From: Burkholderiales bacterium
GTDB lineage: Bacteria; Pseudomonadota; Gammaproteobacteria; Burkholderiales; Burkholderiaceae_C
Reading direction: 5' to 3'
NCBI GenBank assembly: GCA_011391855.1
Contig: JAABPT010000133.1
Location: forward strand, 1-5,678
DNA length: 5,678 bases
This document shows, piece after piece, positions 1 through 5,678 of the stretch (position 1 is its first letter; each line of letters begins with the position of its first letter). The translations under genes and the position numbers were made by a program. Under the pieces are notes generated by a model. That model had not been told where the DNA came from, ran no database searches, and worked only from the letters and a program-made list of their open reading frames with translations.

Positions 1-383
1 TGCAGGTGGCGCGCGGCGCCACCGACGCCGACGAGCCCGATCTCTGGCAGGTGAGCCTGGCCGGCGAGGTGCGGCACTGGATCGAACTCGGCCAGCCCGA
101 CGAGCGCCGCCTCATCAAGGCCTGTGGCCGCGCGCGCCGCGTCACGCTCTACACCTACAGCCATGCCGCGCCGATCTGGTGGGCCGGCGTGGCGCCCAAG
201 CTGGCGCGGCTGTCCAACCTGGCGGTGTGGCAGTTGCCGGCCGAACAGAGCCAGTCACTGGCCAGGCTGGCGGCGCGCTCGATGAACCTGCAGGTCACGG
301 TGCAGGAAGGCCAGGTCTGGGTCGGCGACGCCACCACCAGCGTCGAGATCCACCCCCACGCCTTGATGGTTCCCACTGCATGA
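1..383 (+). CDS. yaeQ: YaeQ family protein, C-terminal part (5' end cut by window edge)
   Basis: The frame is open from the left edge (first full codon at base 3) to TGA at 381-383, giving 126 visible residues. E. coli YaeQ has about 181, so roughly 55 N-terminal residues lie outside the window. The GTG at base 6 is an internal codon, not the start. The visible part matches the family along its length: an acidic DADEPDLW stretch, the hallmark WIELGQPDERRLIKAC (visible residues 26-41), a VTLYTY strand, an IWW motif, a NLAVWQLP strand, and an LQVTVQEGQVWVGD ending like the E. coli protein. Solved YaeQ structures show a PD-(D/E)XK nuclease-like fold, and the Glu and Lys in the hallmark segment would fit such a core; that residue assignment is my inference. 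The biological role is unsettled, and an early proposed link to RfaH was later disputed. It is probably cytosolic. The next gene starts 10 bases downstream, so the two are likely cotranscribed. Confidence 0.93.
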   Translation, partial: QVARGATDADEPDLWQVSLAGEVRHWIELGQPDERRLIKACGRARRVTLYTYSHAAPIWWAGVAPKLARLSNLAVWQLPAEQSQSLARLAARSMNLQVTVQEGQVWVGDATTSVEIHPHALMVPTA

Positions 384-393
384 CCCCCAGCGC

Positions 394-2457
394 ATGACCG
401 CACCCGAAACCGATCCCAGCGATCCCTTCCTGTGGCTCGAAGACGTGCAAGGCGAGCGTGCCCTGGCCTGGGTGCGCCAGCGCAATGCCGAGAGCGAGGC
501 ATTGCTGCAGGCGCAAGCAGGCTACGAGGCGCTGCGCGCCAGCATCCGCGAGGTGCTCGATTCACGCGAGCAGATCCCGCAGGTCTCGCGCCGCGGCGAG
601 GGGCTCTACAACCTGTGGCGCGACGCCGCCAACCCGCGCGGCCTGTGGCGGCGCACGACGCTGGCCGAATACCGCAAGCCCGAACCGGCGTGGGAAACGG
701 TGATCGACGTCGACGCCCTGGGCCAGGCCGAAGGCGAGAACTGGGTCTGGGCCGGCGCCGCTTGCCTGGGTCCGGACTACCGGCACTGCCTGGTGTCGCT
801 GTCGCGCGGCGGCGCCGACGCCCATGTGGTGCGCGAATTCGACACCGTGGCCAAGCGCTTCGTCGATGGCGGCTTCACGCTGCCCGAGTCGAAGACGCAG
901 GTCGAGTGGCTGGACGCCGACACGCTCTTCGTGGGCACCGATTTCGGCCCCGGATCGCTCACCGATTCCGGCTACCCGCGCTTGGTCAAGCGCTGGCGGC
1001 GCGGCCAGCCGCTGGGCGAGGCGGTGACCATGTTCGAGGTGCAGACCAGGGACATGGTGGCCTACGCCTCGGTGGACCGAACGCCGGGCTTCGAGCGCAC
1101 CACCCTGACCCGGCTCGAGGACTTCTATCGCAACGAACTCTTCCTGCTGCTGGGCGACCAGGCCGTTCGCGTTGACAAGCCCGGCGATGCCCAGCTGAGT
1201 TTCTGGCGCGAGCGCGTGCTGATCGAATTGCGCAGCGACTGGCGCTTGAGCGGGCAGACCTTCGTGCGTGGCTCGCTGCTCGTGGCCGACGCGGCCGCCT
1301 ATCTGGCGGGCGAGCGCCGGCTGACGCCACTGTTCACGCCCACGCCGACGCGGTCGCTCTCGGGCTACACCGCCACGCGCAGCACGCTGTTGCTGACCGT
1401 GCTGGACAACGTGACCAGCCGCATCGAGGAACTGGGCTGGCGCGACGGCGGCTGGCAGCGCCGCGACGTGCAGGCGCCCACCCCCGGCGCTTTGAGCGTG
1501 AGCGCCCTGCACGACTCCGAGCTGGGTGACGACCCGCTGGCCGAGGCCTATCTGCTCAGCGCCGCCGACTTCCTGAGCCCCGATTCGCTGCAGCTGGGCA
1601 CGACGGGCGGTGACGCGCGCGAGCCGCTCAAGTCGCTGCCGAGCTTCTTCGACGCCACCGGCATGCGCGTCGAGCAGCGTTTCGCCACCAGCCGAGATGG
1701 CACGCGCGTGCCCTACTTCGTGGTCTGGCCGAAGGGCGCGCAGGCCGACGGCGACCACCCGACGCTGCTCAACGGCTACGGCGGCTTCGAGCTGCCTCGG
1801 CTGCCGTTCTACGCTGGCGCGATGGGCCGCGTCTGGTGCAGCCGCGGCGGCGTCTTCGTGCTGGCCAATATCCGCGGCGGCGGCGAATTCGGTCCCGGCT
1901 GGCACCAGGCGGCCGTGAAGGCCGGCAAGCAGAAGAGCTACGACGACTTCGCCGCCGTCGCCGAGGACCTGGTCGCCACACGAGTGACGCGGCCGGCGCG
2001 GCTCGCCATGCGCGGCGGCAGCAACGGCGGCCTGCTGGTCGGCGCGGTGATGCTGCAGCGGCCCGAACTCTTCAACGCCGTGGTCTGCCAAGTGCCGCTG
2101 CTGGACATGCGGCGCTACCACCGGCTGCTGGCCGGCGCCTCGTGGATGGCCGAGTACGGCGACCCCGACGATCCCGCCGACTGGGCCTACATCTCGAAAT
2201 ACAGCCCGTACCAAAACGTGCCCGACGCGGCGCGCGTGAAGCTGCCGCGCGTGCTGTTCACCACCAGCACGCGCGACGACCGCGTGCACCCCGGCCATGC
2301 GCGCAAGATGGCGGCGCTGATGCGCGAGCAGGGGCACGACGTGATGTACTGGGAGAACCTGGAAGGCGGCCACGGCGGCGCCGCCGACAACACGCAGCGC
2401 GCGCAGATGATGGCGCTGGAGTACGCCTTCCTGTGGCTGCAGCTGGGGCCGCGCTGA
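394..2457 (+). CDS. Prolyl oligopeptidase family serine peptidase (S9A type)
   Basis: This 687-residue protein is close in length to animal prolyl oligopeptidase (about 710). No signal peptide or membrane segment is visible, so it is probably cytosolic and cleaves short peptides. The N-terminus carries the family entry motif DPFLWLEDVQG (residues about 10-20), which supports the ATG at 394 although no clear Shine-Dalgarno precedes it. Residues about 60-400 would form the beta-propeller lid, and the alpha/beta-hydrolase domain follows. Visible motifs are NGYGGF with oxyanion-hole Tyr462, NIRGGGEFG, GGSNGG with nucleophile Ser543, GASW with Trp584, TRDDRVHP with Asp628 and Arg630, and EGGHGG with His660. 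Spacings Tyr-Ser (81) and Ser-Trp (41) equal those of porcine POP (Y473, S554, W595), which favours real post-proline cleavage over oligopeptidase B activity. It sits 10 bases after yaeQ and just before aat, so it is likely in their operon. Exact substrate and symbol (prolyl endopeptidase-like) are not certain. Confidence 0.94.
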   Translation: MTAPETDPSDPFLWLEDVQGERALAWVRQRNAESEALLQAQAGYEALRASIREVLDSREQIPQVSRRGEGLYNLWRDAANPRGLWRRTTLAEYRKPEPAWETVIDVDALGQAEGENWVWAGAACLGPDYRHCLVSLSRGGADAHVVREFDTVAKRFVDGGFTLPESKTQVEWLDADTLFVGTDFGPGSLTDSGYPRLVKRWRRGQPLGEAVTMFEVQTRDMVAYASVDRTPGFERTTLTRLEDFYRNELFLLLGDQAVRVDKPGDAQLSFWRERVLIELRSDWRLSGQTFVRGSLLVADAAAYLAGERRLTPLFTPTPTRSLSGYTATRSTLLLTVLDNVTSRIEELGWRDGGWQRRDVQAPTPGALSVSALHDSELGDDPLAEAYLLSAADFLSPDSLQLGTTGGDAREPLKSLPSFFDATGMRVEQRFATSRDGTRVPYFVVWPKGAQADGDHPTLLNGYGGFELPRLPFYAGAMGRVWCSRGGVFVLANIRGGGEFGPGWHQAAVKAGKQKSYDDFAAVAEDLVATRVTRPARLAMRGGSNGGLLVGAVMLQRPELFNAVVCQVPLLDMRRYHRLLAGASWMAEYGDPDDPADWAYISKYSPYQNVPDAARVKLPRVLFTTSTRDDRVHPGHARKMAALMREQGHDVMYWENLEGGHGGAADNTQRAQMMALEYAFLWLQLGPR

Positions 2458-2497
2458 GCCGGCACCGATGAGCCCCTCGCGCGGACACCGGCGCCCC

Positions 2498-3265
2498 ATG
2501 CTGACCTGGATCGACGACACCAGCCCCATGCCGCCGGCCACGCTGGCGCTGGGGCCCGACAGCGACGCGCCGGGCCTGGTGGCCGCCGGCGGCCGCGTCA
2601 CCCCGCAGCGCCTGGAAGAGGCCTACCGGCTGGGCATCTTCCCGTGGTACGGCCCCGGCCAGCCGGTGCTGTGGTGGAGCCCCGACCCGCGCATGGTGCT
2701 GCCGGTGGCCGAGTTCCGCCTCTCGCACAGCCTGCGCAAGACACTGCGCCGCTTCCTGCGCACGCCCGGCTGCGAGGTGCGGTTCGACAGCGATTTCCGC
2801 GCCGTCATCCAGGCCTGCGCGCACACACCGCGGGCCGGGCAGGACGGCACCTGGATCATGCCGTCGGTGCTGGCGGCCTACGCCGAGTGGCACGACGCCG
2901 GCCGCGTGCACAGCGCCGAGACCTGGGTCAACGGCGAACTCGTCGGCGGGCTGTATTTCGTGGCCATCGGCCGCATGGCGTTCGGCGAGTCGATGTTCGC
3001 GCACCGTACCGACGCTTCGAAGATCGCGCTGGCCGCGCTGGTGGCCGCCTGCCGCGCGCGCGGCGTGCCGCTCGTCGACTGCCAGCAGAATACCGGCCAC
3101 CTGGCTTCGCTGGGCGCGCGCGAGATGCCGCGCGAGTCGTTCCTGGCCCACCTGGCGACGACCGTGGACGCAAGCCTTGACGCAAGCCTGGTCGCAACCC
3201 CGGACACGACAGCGCCGCGGGATTGGTCCTATGATGAATCGGCCTGGGCGCTGCTCGGGCTTTGA
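2498..3265 (+). CDS. aat: Leucyl/phenylalanyl-tRNA--protein transferase
   Basis: Aat moves Leu or Phe from charged tRNA to the N-terminal Arg or Lys of proteins, marking them for ClpS-ClpAP in the cytosol. From the chosen ATG the protein has 255 residues, against about 234 in E. coli. Family blocks appear in order: GLVAAGGRVTPQRLEEAYRL, GIFPWYGPGQPVLWWSPDPR, GTWIMPSV, AYAEWHDAGRVHSAETW, GELVGGLYF, FGESMF (Glu164, equivalent to E. coli Glu156) and VDCQQNTGHLASLGAREMPR (Gln196, equivalent to Gln188). The ATG at 2498 (MLTWIDDTSPMPP) is preferred because homologs begin about there. An in-frame ATG at 2468 adds ten basic residues (MSPSRGHRRP) that I do not recognise as conserved; neither start has a strong ribosome binding site. 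The C-terminus carries about 30 extra residues with a DASLDASL repeat. The gene lies 40 bases (or 10, with the early start) after the peptidase and 25 before the preferred bpt start. Confidence 0.96.
   Translation: MLTWIDDTSPMPPATLALGPDSDAPGLVAAGGRVTPQRLEEAYRLGIFPWYGPGQPVLWWSPDPRMVLPVAEFRLSHSLRKTLRRFLRTPGCEVRFDSDFRAVIQACAHTPRAGQDGTWIMPSVLAAYAEWHDAGRVHSAETWVNGELVGGLYFVAIGRMAFGESMFAHRTDASKIALAALVAACRARGVPLVDCQQNTGHLASLGAREMPRESFLAHLATTVDASLDASLVATPDTTAPRDWSYDESAWALLGL
3167..3190 (+). repeat. Two-copy 12-bp tandem repeat in the 3' end of aat
   Basis: The unit gacgcaagcct(t/g) occurs at 3167-3178 and again at 3179-3190, differing only in the last base; a decayed third copy (gtcgcaacc) follows. 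It is in frame and encodes DASL-DASL-VAT in the variable C-terminal extension of Aat, beyond the catalytic blocks. Being a multiple of three, copy-number change would not break the gene. It looks like a local slippage duplication rather than a regulatory site. Confidence 0.75.
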
Positions 3266-3290
3266 TCGTTTCCTGCAGCCTTCCATCCGC

Positions 3291-4064
3291 GTGACGCACC
3301 CCCAGGAATTGCCGCTGCGTTCGTTGCAGTTCTATGCCACGGCGCCCTACCCCTGCAGCTACCTGCCCGGCCGGCAGGCGCGCTCGCAGGTGGCCACGCC
3401 CAGCCACCTGATCCACGCCGACGCCTATTCGGGCCTGGTCGCCAACGGCTTTCGCCGCAGCGGCATGTTCACCTATCGGCCCTATTGCGACGGCTGCCGC
3501 GCCTGCGTGCCGCTGCGCGTGCCGGTGGAAGGCTTTCAGCCCACGCGCAGCCAGCGCCGCGCCGCGCGCGCGCATGGCCAATTGAAGACGCGCGTGCTGC
3601 GGCTGTGTTTCGTGCCCGAGCACTACCAGCTCTACCTGCGCTACCAGGCCGGCCGCCACAGCGGCGGCGGCATGGACCAGGACAGCGTCGACCAGTACAC
3701 GCAGTTCCTGCTGCAAAGCCGCGTCAATTCGCGCCTGGTCGAATTCCGCGAGCCCGGCGCGGGCGGCGAGCCTGGCGTGCTGAAGATGGTGGCCATCCTG
3801 GACGTGCTCAACGACGGCCTCTCGGCCGTCTACACCTTCTACGAGACCGACCCCGGCGCCAGCTACGGCACCTACAGCGTGCTGTGGCAGATCGAACAGA
3901 CGCGGCTGCTCAAGCTGCCGCATGTCTACCTGGGCTACTGGATCGCCGACAGCCCCAAGATGGCCTACAAGGCGCAGTTCAGGCCGCACCAGTTGCTGGT
4001 GGACGGGCACTGGCAGGCGGCGCCGGCCCCCGAGTTGGCACCGACTCGCGGCTCAGGCGGCTGA
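3291..4064 (+). CDS. bpt: Aspartate/glutamate leucyltransferase (arginyltransferase family)
   Basis: Bpt transfers Leu from Leu-tRNA to N-terminal Asp or Glu, making destabilising N-degrons read by ClpS-ClpAP; it was first characterised in Vibrio vulnificus and was long annotated as Ate. From GTG 3291 it has 257 residues, near the family norm of about 235-275. The N-terminal ATE domain shows LQFYATAPYPCSYLPGRQAR, VANGFRRSGMFTYRPYCDGC and RACVPLRV, with Cys22, Cys66, Cys69 and Cys72. The C-terminal domain shows RYQAGRHSGGGMD, LVEFRE, LSAVYTFYETDP, SYGTYSVLWQIE and YLGYWIADSPKMAYKAQFRP. GTG 3291 is preferred because VTHPQELPLRSLQFYATAPYPCSYL lines up with homologs starting MTHP. In-frame ATGs at 3231 and 3234 would add 19-20 residues and overlap aat; they have a better ribosome-binding candidate (GGGA, 3219-3222). 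The open frame reaches back to 3177, deep in aat. It is almost certainly cotranscribed with aat, and its last 12 bases overlap the convergent gene. Confidence 0.95.
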   Translation: MTHPQELPLRSLQFYATAPYPCSYLPGRQARSQVATPSHLIHADAYSGLVANGFRRSGMFTYRPYCDGCRACVPLRVPVEGFQPTRSQRRAARAHGQLKTRVLRLCFVPEHYQLYLRYQAGRHSGGGMDQDSVDQYTQFLLQSRVNSRLVEFREPGAGGEPGVLKMVAILDVLNDGLSAVYTFYETDPGASYGTYSVLWQIEQTRLLKLPHVYLGYWIADSPKMAYKAQFRPHQLLVDGHWQAAPAPELAPTRGSGG

Positions 4065-5678
4065 CCAGCGCCCGTCGCCTTCGCCAGCTTCAACGGCTTC
4101 AACGGCTTCAGCACCCCCGGCGGCCAAGCGGGCCACGCCCTCGCCCTGCAGCTTCAACAGGTGCGCCAGCAGCGAACGCCGCGCCATGGCGTGCAGGGCC
4201 GCAGGGACGTCGTCGTACACCAGCGGCAGCAGCGCGCCCAGGCTGGCGGGGCCGGCCTGGCGTAGCGCCGCCGTCACCTTCGCCTCGCGCTTCAGGCGGT
4301 GCGCGATGAGCGCACGCAGCACCGCGTGCGGCTCGGCGACCAGGAAGCCATGGCCCGGCGCCAGCCAGTGCAGGTCTTCGTCCAGCAGCGCGTGCAGCGC
4401 CTGCAGGTAGGCCGCCATGTCGCCGTCGGGCGGGTTGATGACGACGGTGGAACCTTGCATCACGTGGTCGCCGGTGAACAGCGTCTGCTCTTCCTCCAGC
4501 AGGTAGCACAGGTGGTTGGACGCATGGCCGGGCGTGTGGATGACGCGCAGCGTCGTCGTCGGCCCCAGCGGCAGGCGCTCGCCGTGCTGCGCATGGACAT
4601 CGGGCGCGAAGCTCAGGTCTTGCCATTGCGGGTGCGCGGCGACCTGGCCCCACACCGGCGCACCGGTGGCGGCGGCCAGGGCCACGGCGCCCGGCGAATG
4701 GTCGCGGTGGGTGTGCGTGACGAGGATGCGTTCGATGCGCCCGCCGGCCCCGGCCGCAGCGTCCAGCAGCGCTTGCAGGTGGGGCTCGCTCACCGGCCCG
4801 GGGTCGATGACGGTCCAGGCCGCGCCCTCGCCCACCAGGTAGCTGTTGGTGCCGGGTCCGGTCATCGGCCCGGGGTTGGGTGCGGTGACGCGGACGATGC
4901 GCGGCGACAGCCGCACCGCGCGGAACGGCAGCAGTTCGCACGACACGTCGCCGCGGCCCTCCGGGTCCAGCCGGCCGATCTCGGCCCAGGGCAGTTCGTG
5001 CGGCAGCACGATGCGCCGGCCGCGCGAAGAAGTGGCCAGTCGCGGCATGGTCACGGCGATGTCACTGCGCGTGCGTGCCTCGGCCAGCGCCTCGGCGGCG
5101 CTGCCGAAGCGCGCCAGGTCCTGCAGCGTGCGCTGCGTCACCGGCAGCAGCTTCAGGCCGCGCTGCGGCTCCAGTGCCGCCTGCGGTGTGAGCCACATCA
5201 GTTCCACCGCTTCGCCCAGGTCGGCCTCGGCCACCTGGCCTGGCGGCGCGGCCACGGCGAAGAAGCGCGTGTCGAAGCGCTTGGGTACGCCTGGGGGGGT
5301 GAGCCAGTGGCTGAAATAGACGAGCCCGCGCAGGTCCAGGCGCAGGCCCTCGGCGCGGCAGAAATCGGCCATCGAGACCGCGCCGGCCTGCAGCCGGTCG
5401 CGCCAGGGCTCGAGGGCGGCCAGGTCGAAACCGGCGTCGCCGCCTTGCGCCAGCAGCAGGCCCACTTCCTCGAAGGATTCGCGCACCGCGGCCACCAGAT
5501 AGTCGAGCCCGCCTTCGGCCAGGCCGAGCCATGCGCTGGCCTCGGCGTCGCTGGGGCCGATGCTGTGCGCGTGCGCATCGCGGTCGCGTGCGTCGAGCAC
5601 ACCGCCCGGGAAGACGGCCGCACCGCTGCGCATGTCGTCTTCGCGTTCGGCGCGGCGCAGCATTAGCACCTCCAGGCC
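4053..5678 (-). CDS. Nudix / MBL-fold hydrolase fusion with C-terminal winged helix (5' end cut by window edge)
   Basis: The frame runs open from the right edge to TGA at 4055-4053, giving 541 visible residues. It begins GLEVLMLRRAERED, the first strand of a Nudix fold, so the true start lies upstream, outside the window; the GTG at 5669 is probably internal. The Nudix domain (about residues 1-200) has FPGG (23-26), a 39-residue insert, then RESFEEVG (66-73), like the NUDT19 group. The metallo-beta-lactamase-fold domain (about 255-460) resembles LACTB2: NPGPMTGPGTNSYLVG, HTHRDH (His322, His324, Asp326, His327), HTPGHASNH (His385), TGDH (Asp404) and PGHG (His443), a full two-metal ligand set. 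Residues about 460-518 fit the winged helix seen after LACTB2-type domains, and a low-complexity EAVEAVEAGEG tail ends it. LACTB2 is a metal-dependent endoribonuclease, but this protein's substrate is unknown; glyoxylase-like thioesterase or nucleotide hydrolysis are alternatives. The fusion type is recalled from other betaproteobacteria. No signal peptide can be judged. Confidence 0.9.
   Translation of the reverse strand, partial: GLEVLMLRRAEREDDMRSGAAVFPGGVLDARDRDAHAHSIGPSDAEASAWLGLAEGGLDYLVAAVRESFEEVGLLLAQGGDAGFDLAALEPWRDRLQAGAVSMADFCRAEGLRLDLRGLVYFSHWLTPPGVPKRFDTRFFAVAAPPGQVAEADLGEAVELMWLTPQAALEPQRGLKLLPVTQRTLQDLARFGSAAEALAEARTRSDIAVTMPRLATSSRGRRIVLPHELPWAEIGRLDPEGRGDVSCELLPFRAVRLSPRIVRVTAPNPGPMTGPGTNSYLVGEGAAWTVIDPGPVSEPHLQALLDAAAGAGGRIERILVTHTHRDHSPGAVALAAATGAPVWGQVAAHPQWQDLSFAPDVHAQHGERLPLGPTTTLRVIHTPGHASNHLCYLLEEEQTLFTGDHVMQGSTVVINPPDGDMAAYLQALHALLDEDLHWLAPGHGFLVAEPHAVLRALIAHRLKREAKVTAALRQAGPASLGALLPLVYDDVPAALHAMARRSLLAHLLKLQGEGVARLAAGGAEAVEAVEAGEGDGRWSAA
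4088..4110 (-). repeat. 9-bp tandem repeat encoding EAV units at the 3' end of the Nudix-MBL gene
   Basis: On the plus strand cttcaacgg occurs at 4088-4096 and 4097-4105, followed by a partial copy (cttca) to 4110. Read on the minus strand it encodes the A-EAV-EAV-EA run in the acidic, low-complexity tail, beyond the winged helix. The unit is a multiple of three, so copy-number change would keep the frame. It is a likely slippage-prone site with no evident functional role. Confidence 0.75.

Noticed and set aside
6..8. GTG at base 6 as the start of yaeQ
   Set aside because: The frame stays open to the left edge, and the family has about 55 more residues before this point, so it is an internal codon.
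432..2471. Plus-strand alternative frames inside the peptidase gene (432-1175, 1610-1918, 1836-2471)
   Set aside because: They are Arg/Ala-rich out-of-frame readings of the same DNA with no motif, and the main frame is uninterrupted.
2458..2497. Possible hairpin or regulatory element in the gap before aat
   Set aside because: Only a five-base gccgg/ccggc pairing separated by about 25 bases is visible, which is expected by chance at this GC content.
562..2601. 679-codon open frame on the minus strand opposite the peptidase gene
   Set aside because: It is antisense to a clear S9 peptidase with intact motifs. Its translation is rich in Arg, Ala, His, Gln and Val with no recognisable domain, as expected for a shadow frame in very GC-rich DNA where stop codons are rare.
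2258..4010. Long minus-strand open frames (2258-3286 and 2928-4010) opposite aat and bpt
   Set aside because: Both lie wholly antisense to well-supported genes, have biased composition and show no family motif.
4040..4090. Possible intrinsic terminator between the convergent genes
   Set aside because: I looked for a GC-rich inverted repeat followed by a T run on either strand. Only imperfect short complementarity is present and there is no T tract, so nothing can be called.
4299..5666. 455-codon plus-strand open frame opposite the Nudix-MBL gene
   Set aside because: The minus-strand product has a complete set of MBL metal ligands and a Nudix motif, while the plus-strand translation is low-information and rich in Arg, Gln, Gly and Val.

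Overview
This window is gene-dense and very GC-rich, roughly two thirds G+C or more by eye, with strong G/C preference at third codon positions. The gene content, the wording of the proteins and the aat-bpt pair point to a betaproteobacterium of the order Burkholderiales, probably near the Comamonadaceae/Rubrivivax group. That placement is inferred from protein similarity recalled from memory, not from a search. Nothing suggests phage, plasmid or recent transfer: codon use looks uniform, there are no tRNA or rRNA genes, and no insertion sequence or CRISPR array is visible.

Layout: four plus-strand genes lie head to tail with very short gaps. They are the C-terminal two thirds of yaeQ (1-383, cut by the left edge), a prolyl-oligopeptidase-family serine peptidase (394-2457), aat (about 2498-3265) and bpt (about 3291-4064). 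A minus-strand gene (4053-5678, its 5' end cut by the right edge) converges on bpt and overlaps its end by 12 bases. It encodes a three-part protein: a Nudix domain, a LACTB2-like metallo-beta-lactamase-fold domain and a winged-helix tail. No gene-free stretch exceeds about 40 bases, so promoters for both transcription units must lie outside the window or inside coding sequence.

Function: aat and bpt encode the two bacterial aminoacyl-tRNA-protein transferases of the N-degron pathway. Aat puts Leu/Phe on proteins starting with Arg/Lys; Bpt puts Leu on proteins starting with Asp/Glu. Both make substrates for ClpS-ClpAP. The upstream cytosolic peptidase could recycle peptides, including those released by such proteolysis, but that link rests only on gene order. 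YaeQ is a conserved protein with a PD-(D/E)XK nuclease-like fold and no settled role. The Nudix-MBL protein is a probable hydrolase of unknown substrate.

Overall this is a mostly ordinary housekeeping region. The points most worth a second look are the Nudix-MBL-winged-helix fusion with its non-canonical Nudix box, the near-exact match of the peptidase active-site layout to true prolyl oligopeptidase, the four-cysteine set in Bpt, the uncertain starts of aat and bpt, and the convergent overlap of stop codons. I found no convincing undescribed system.
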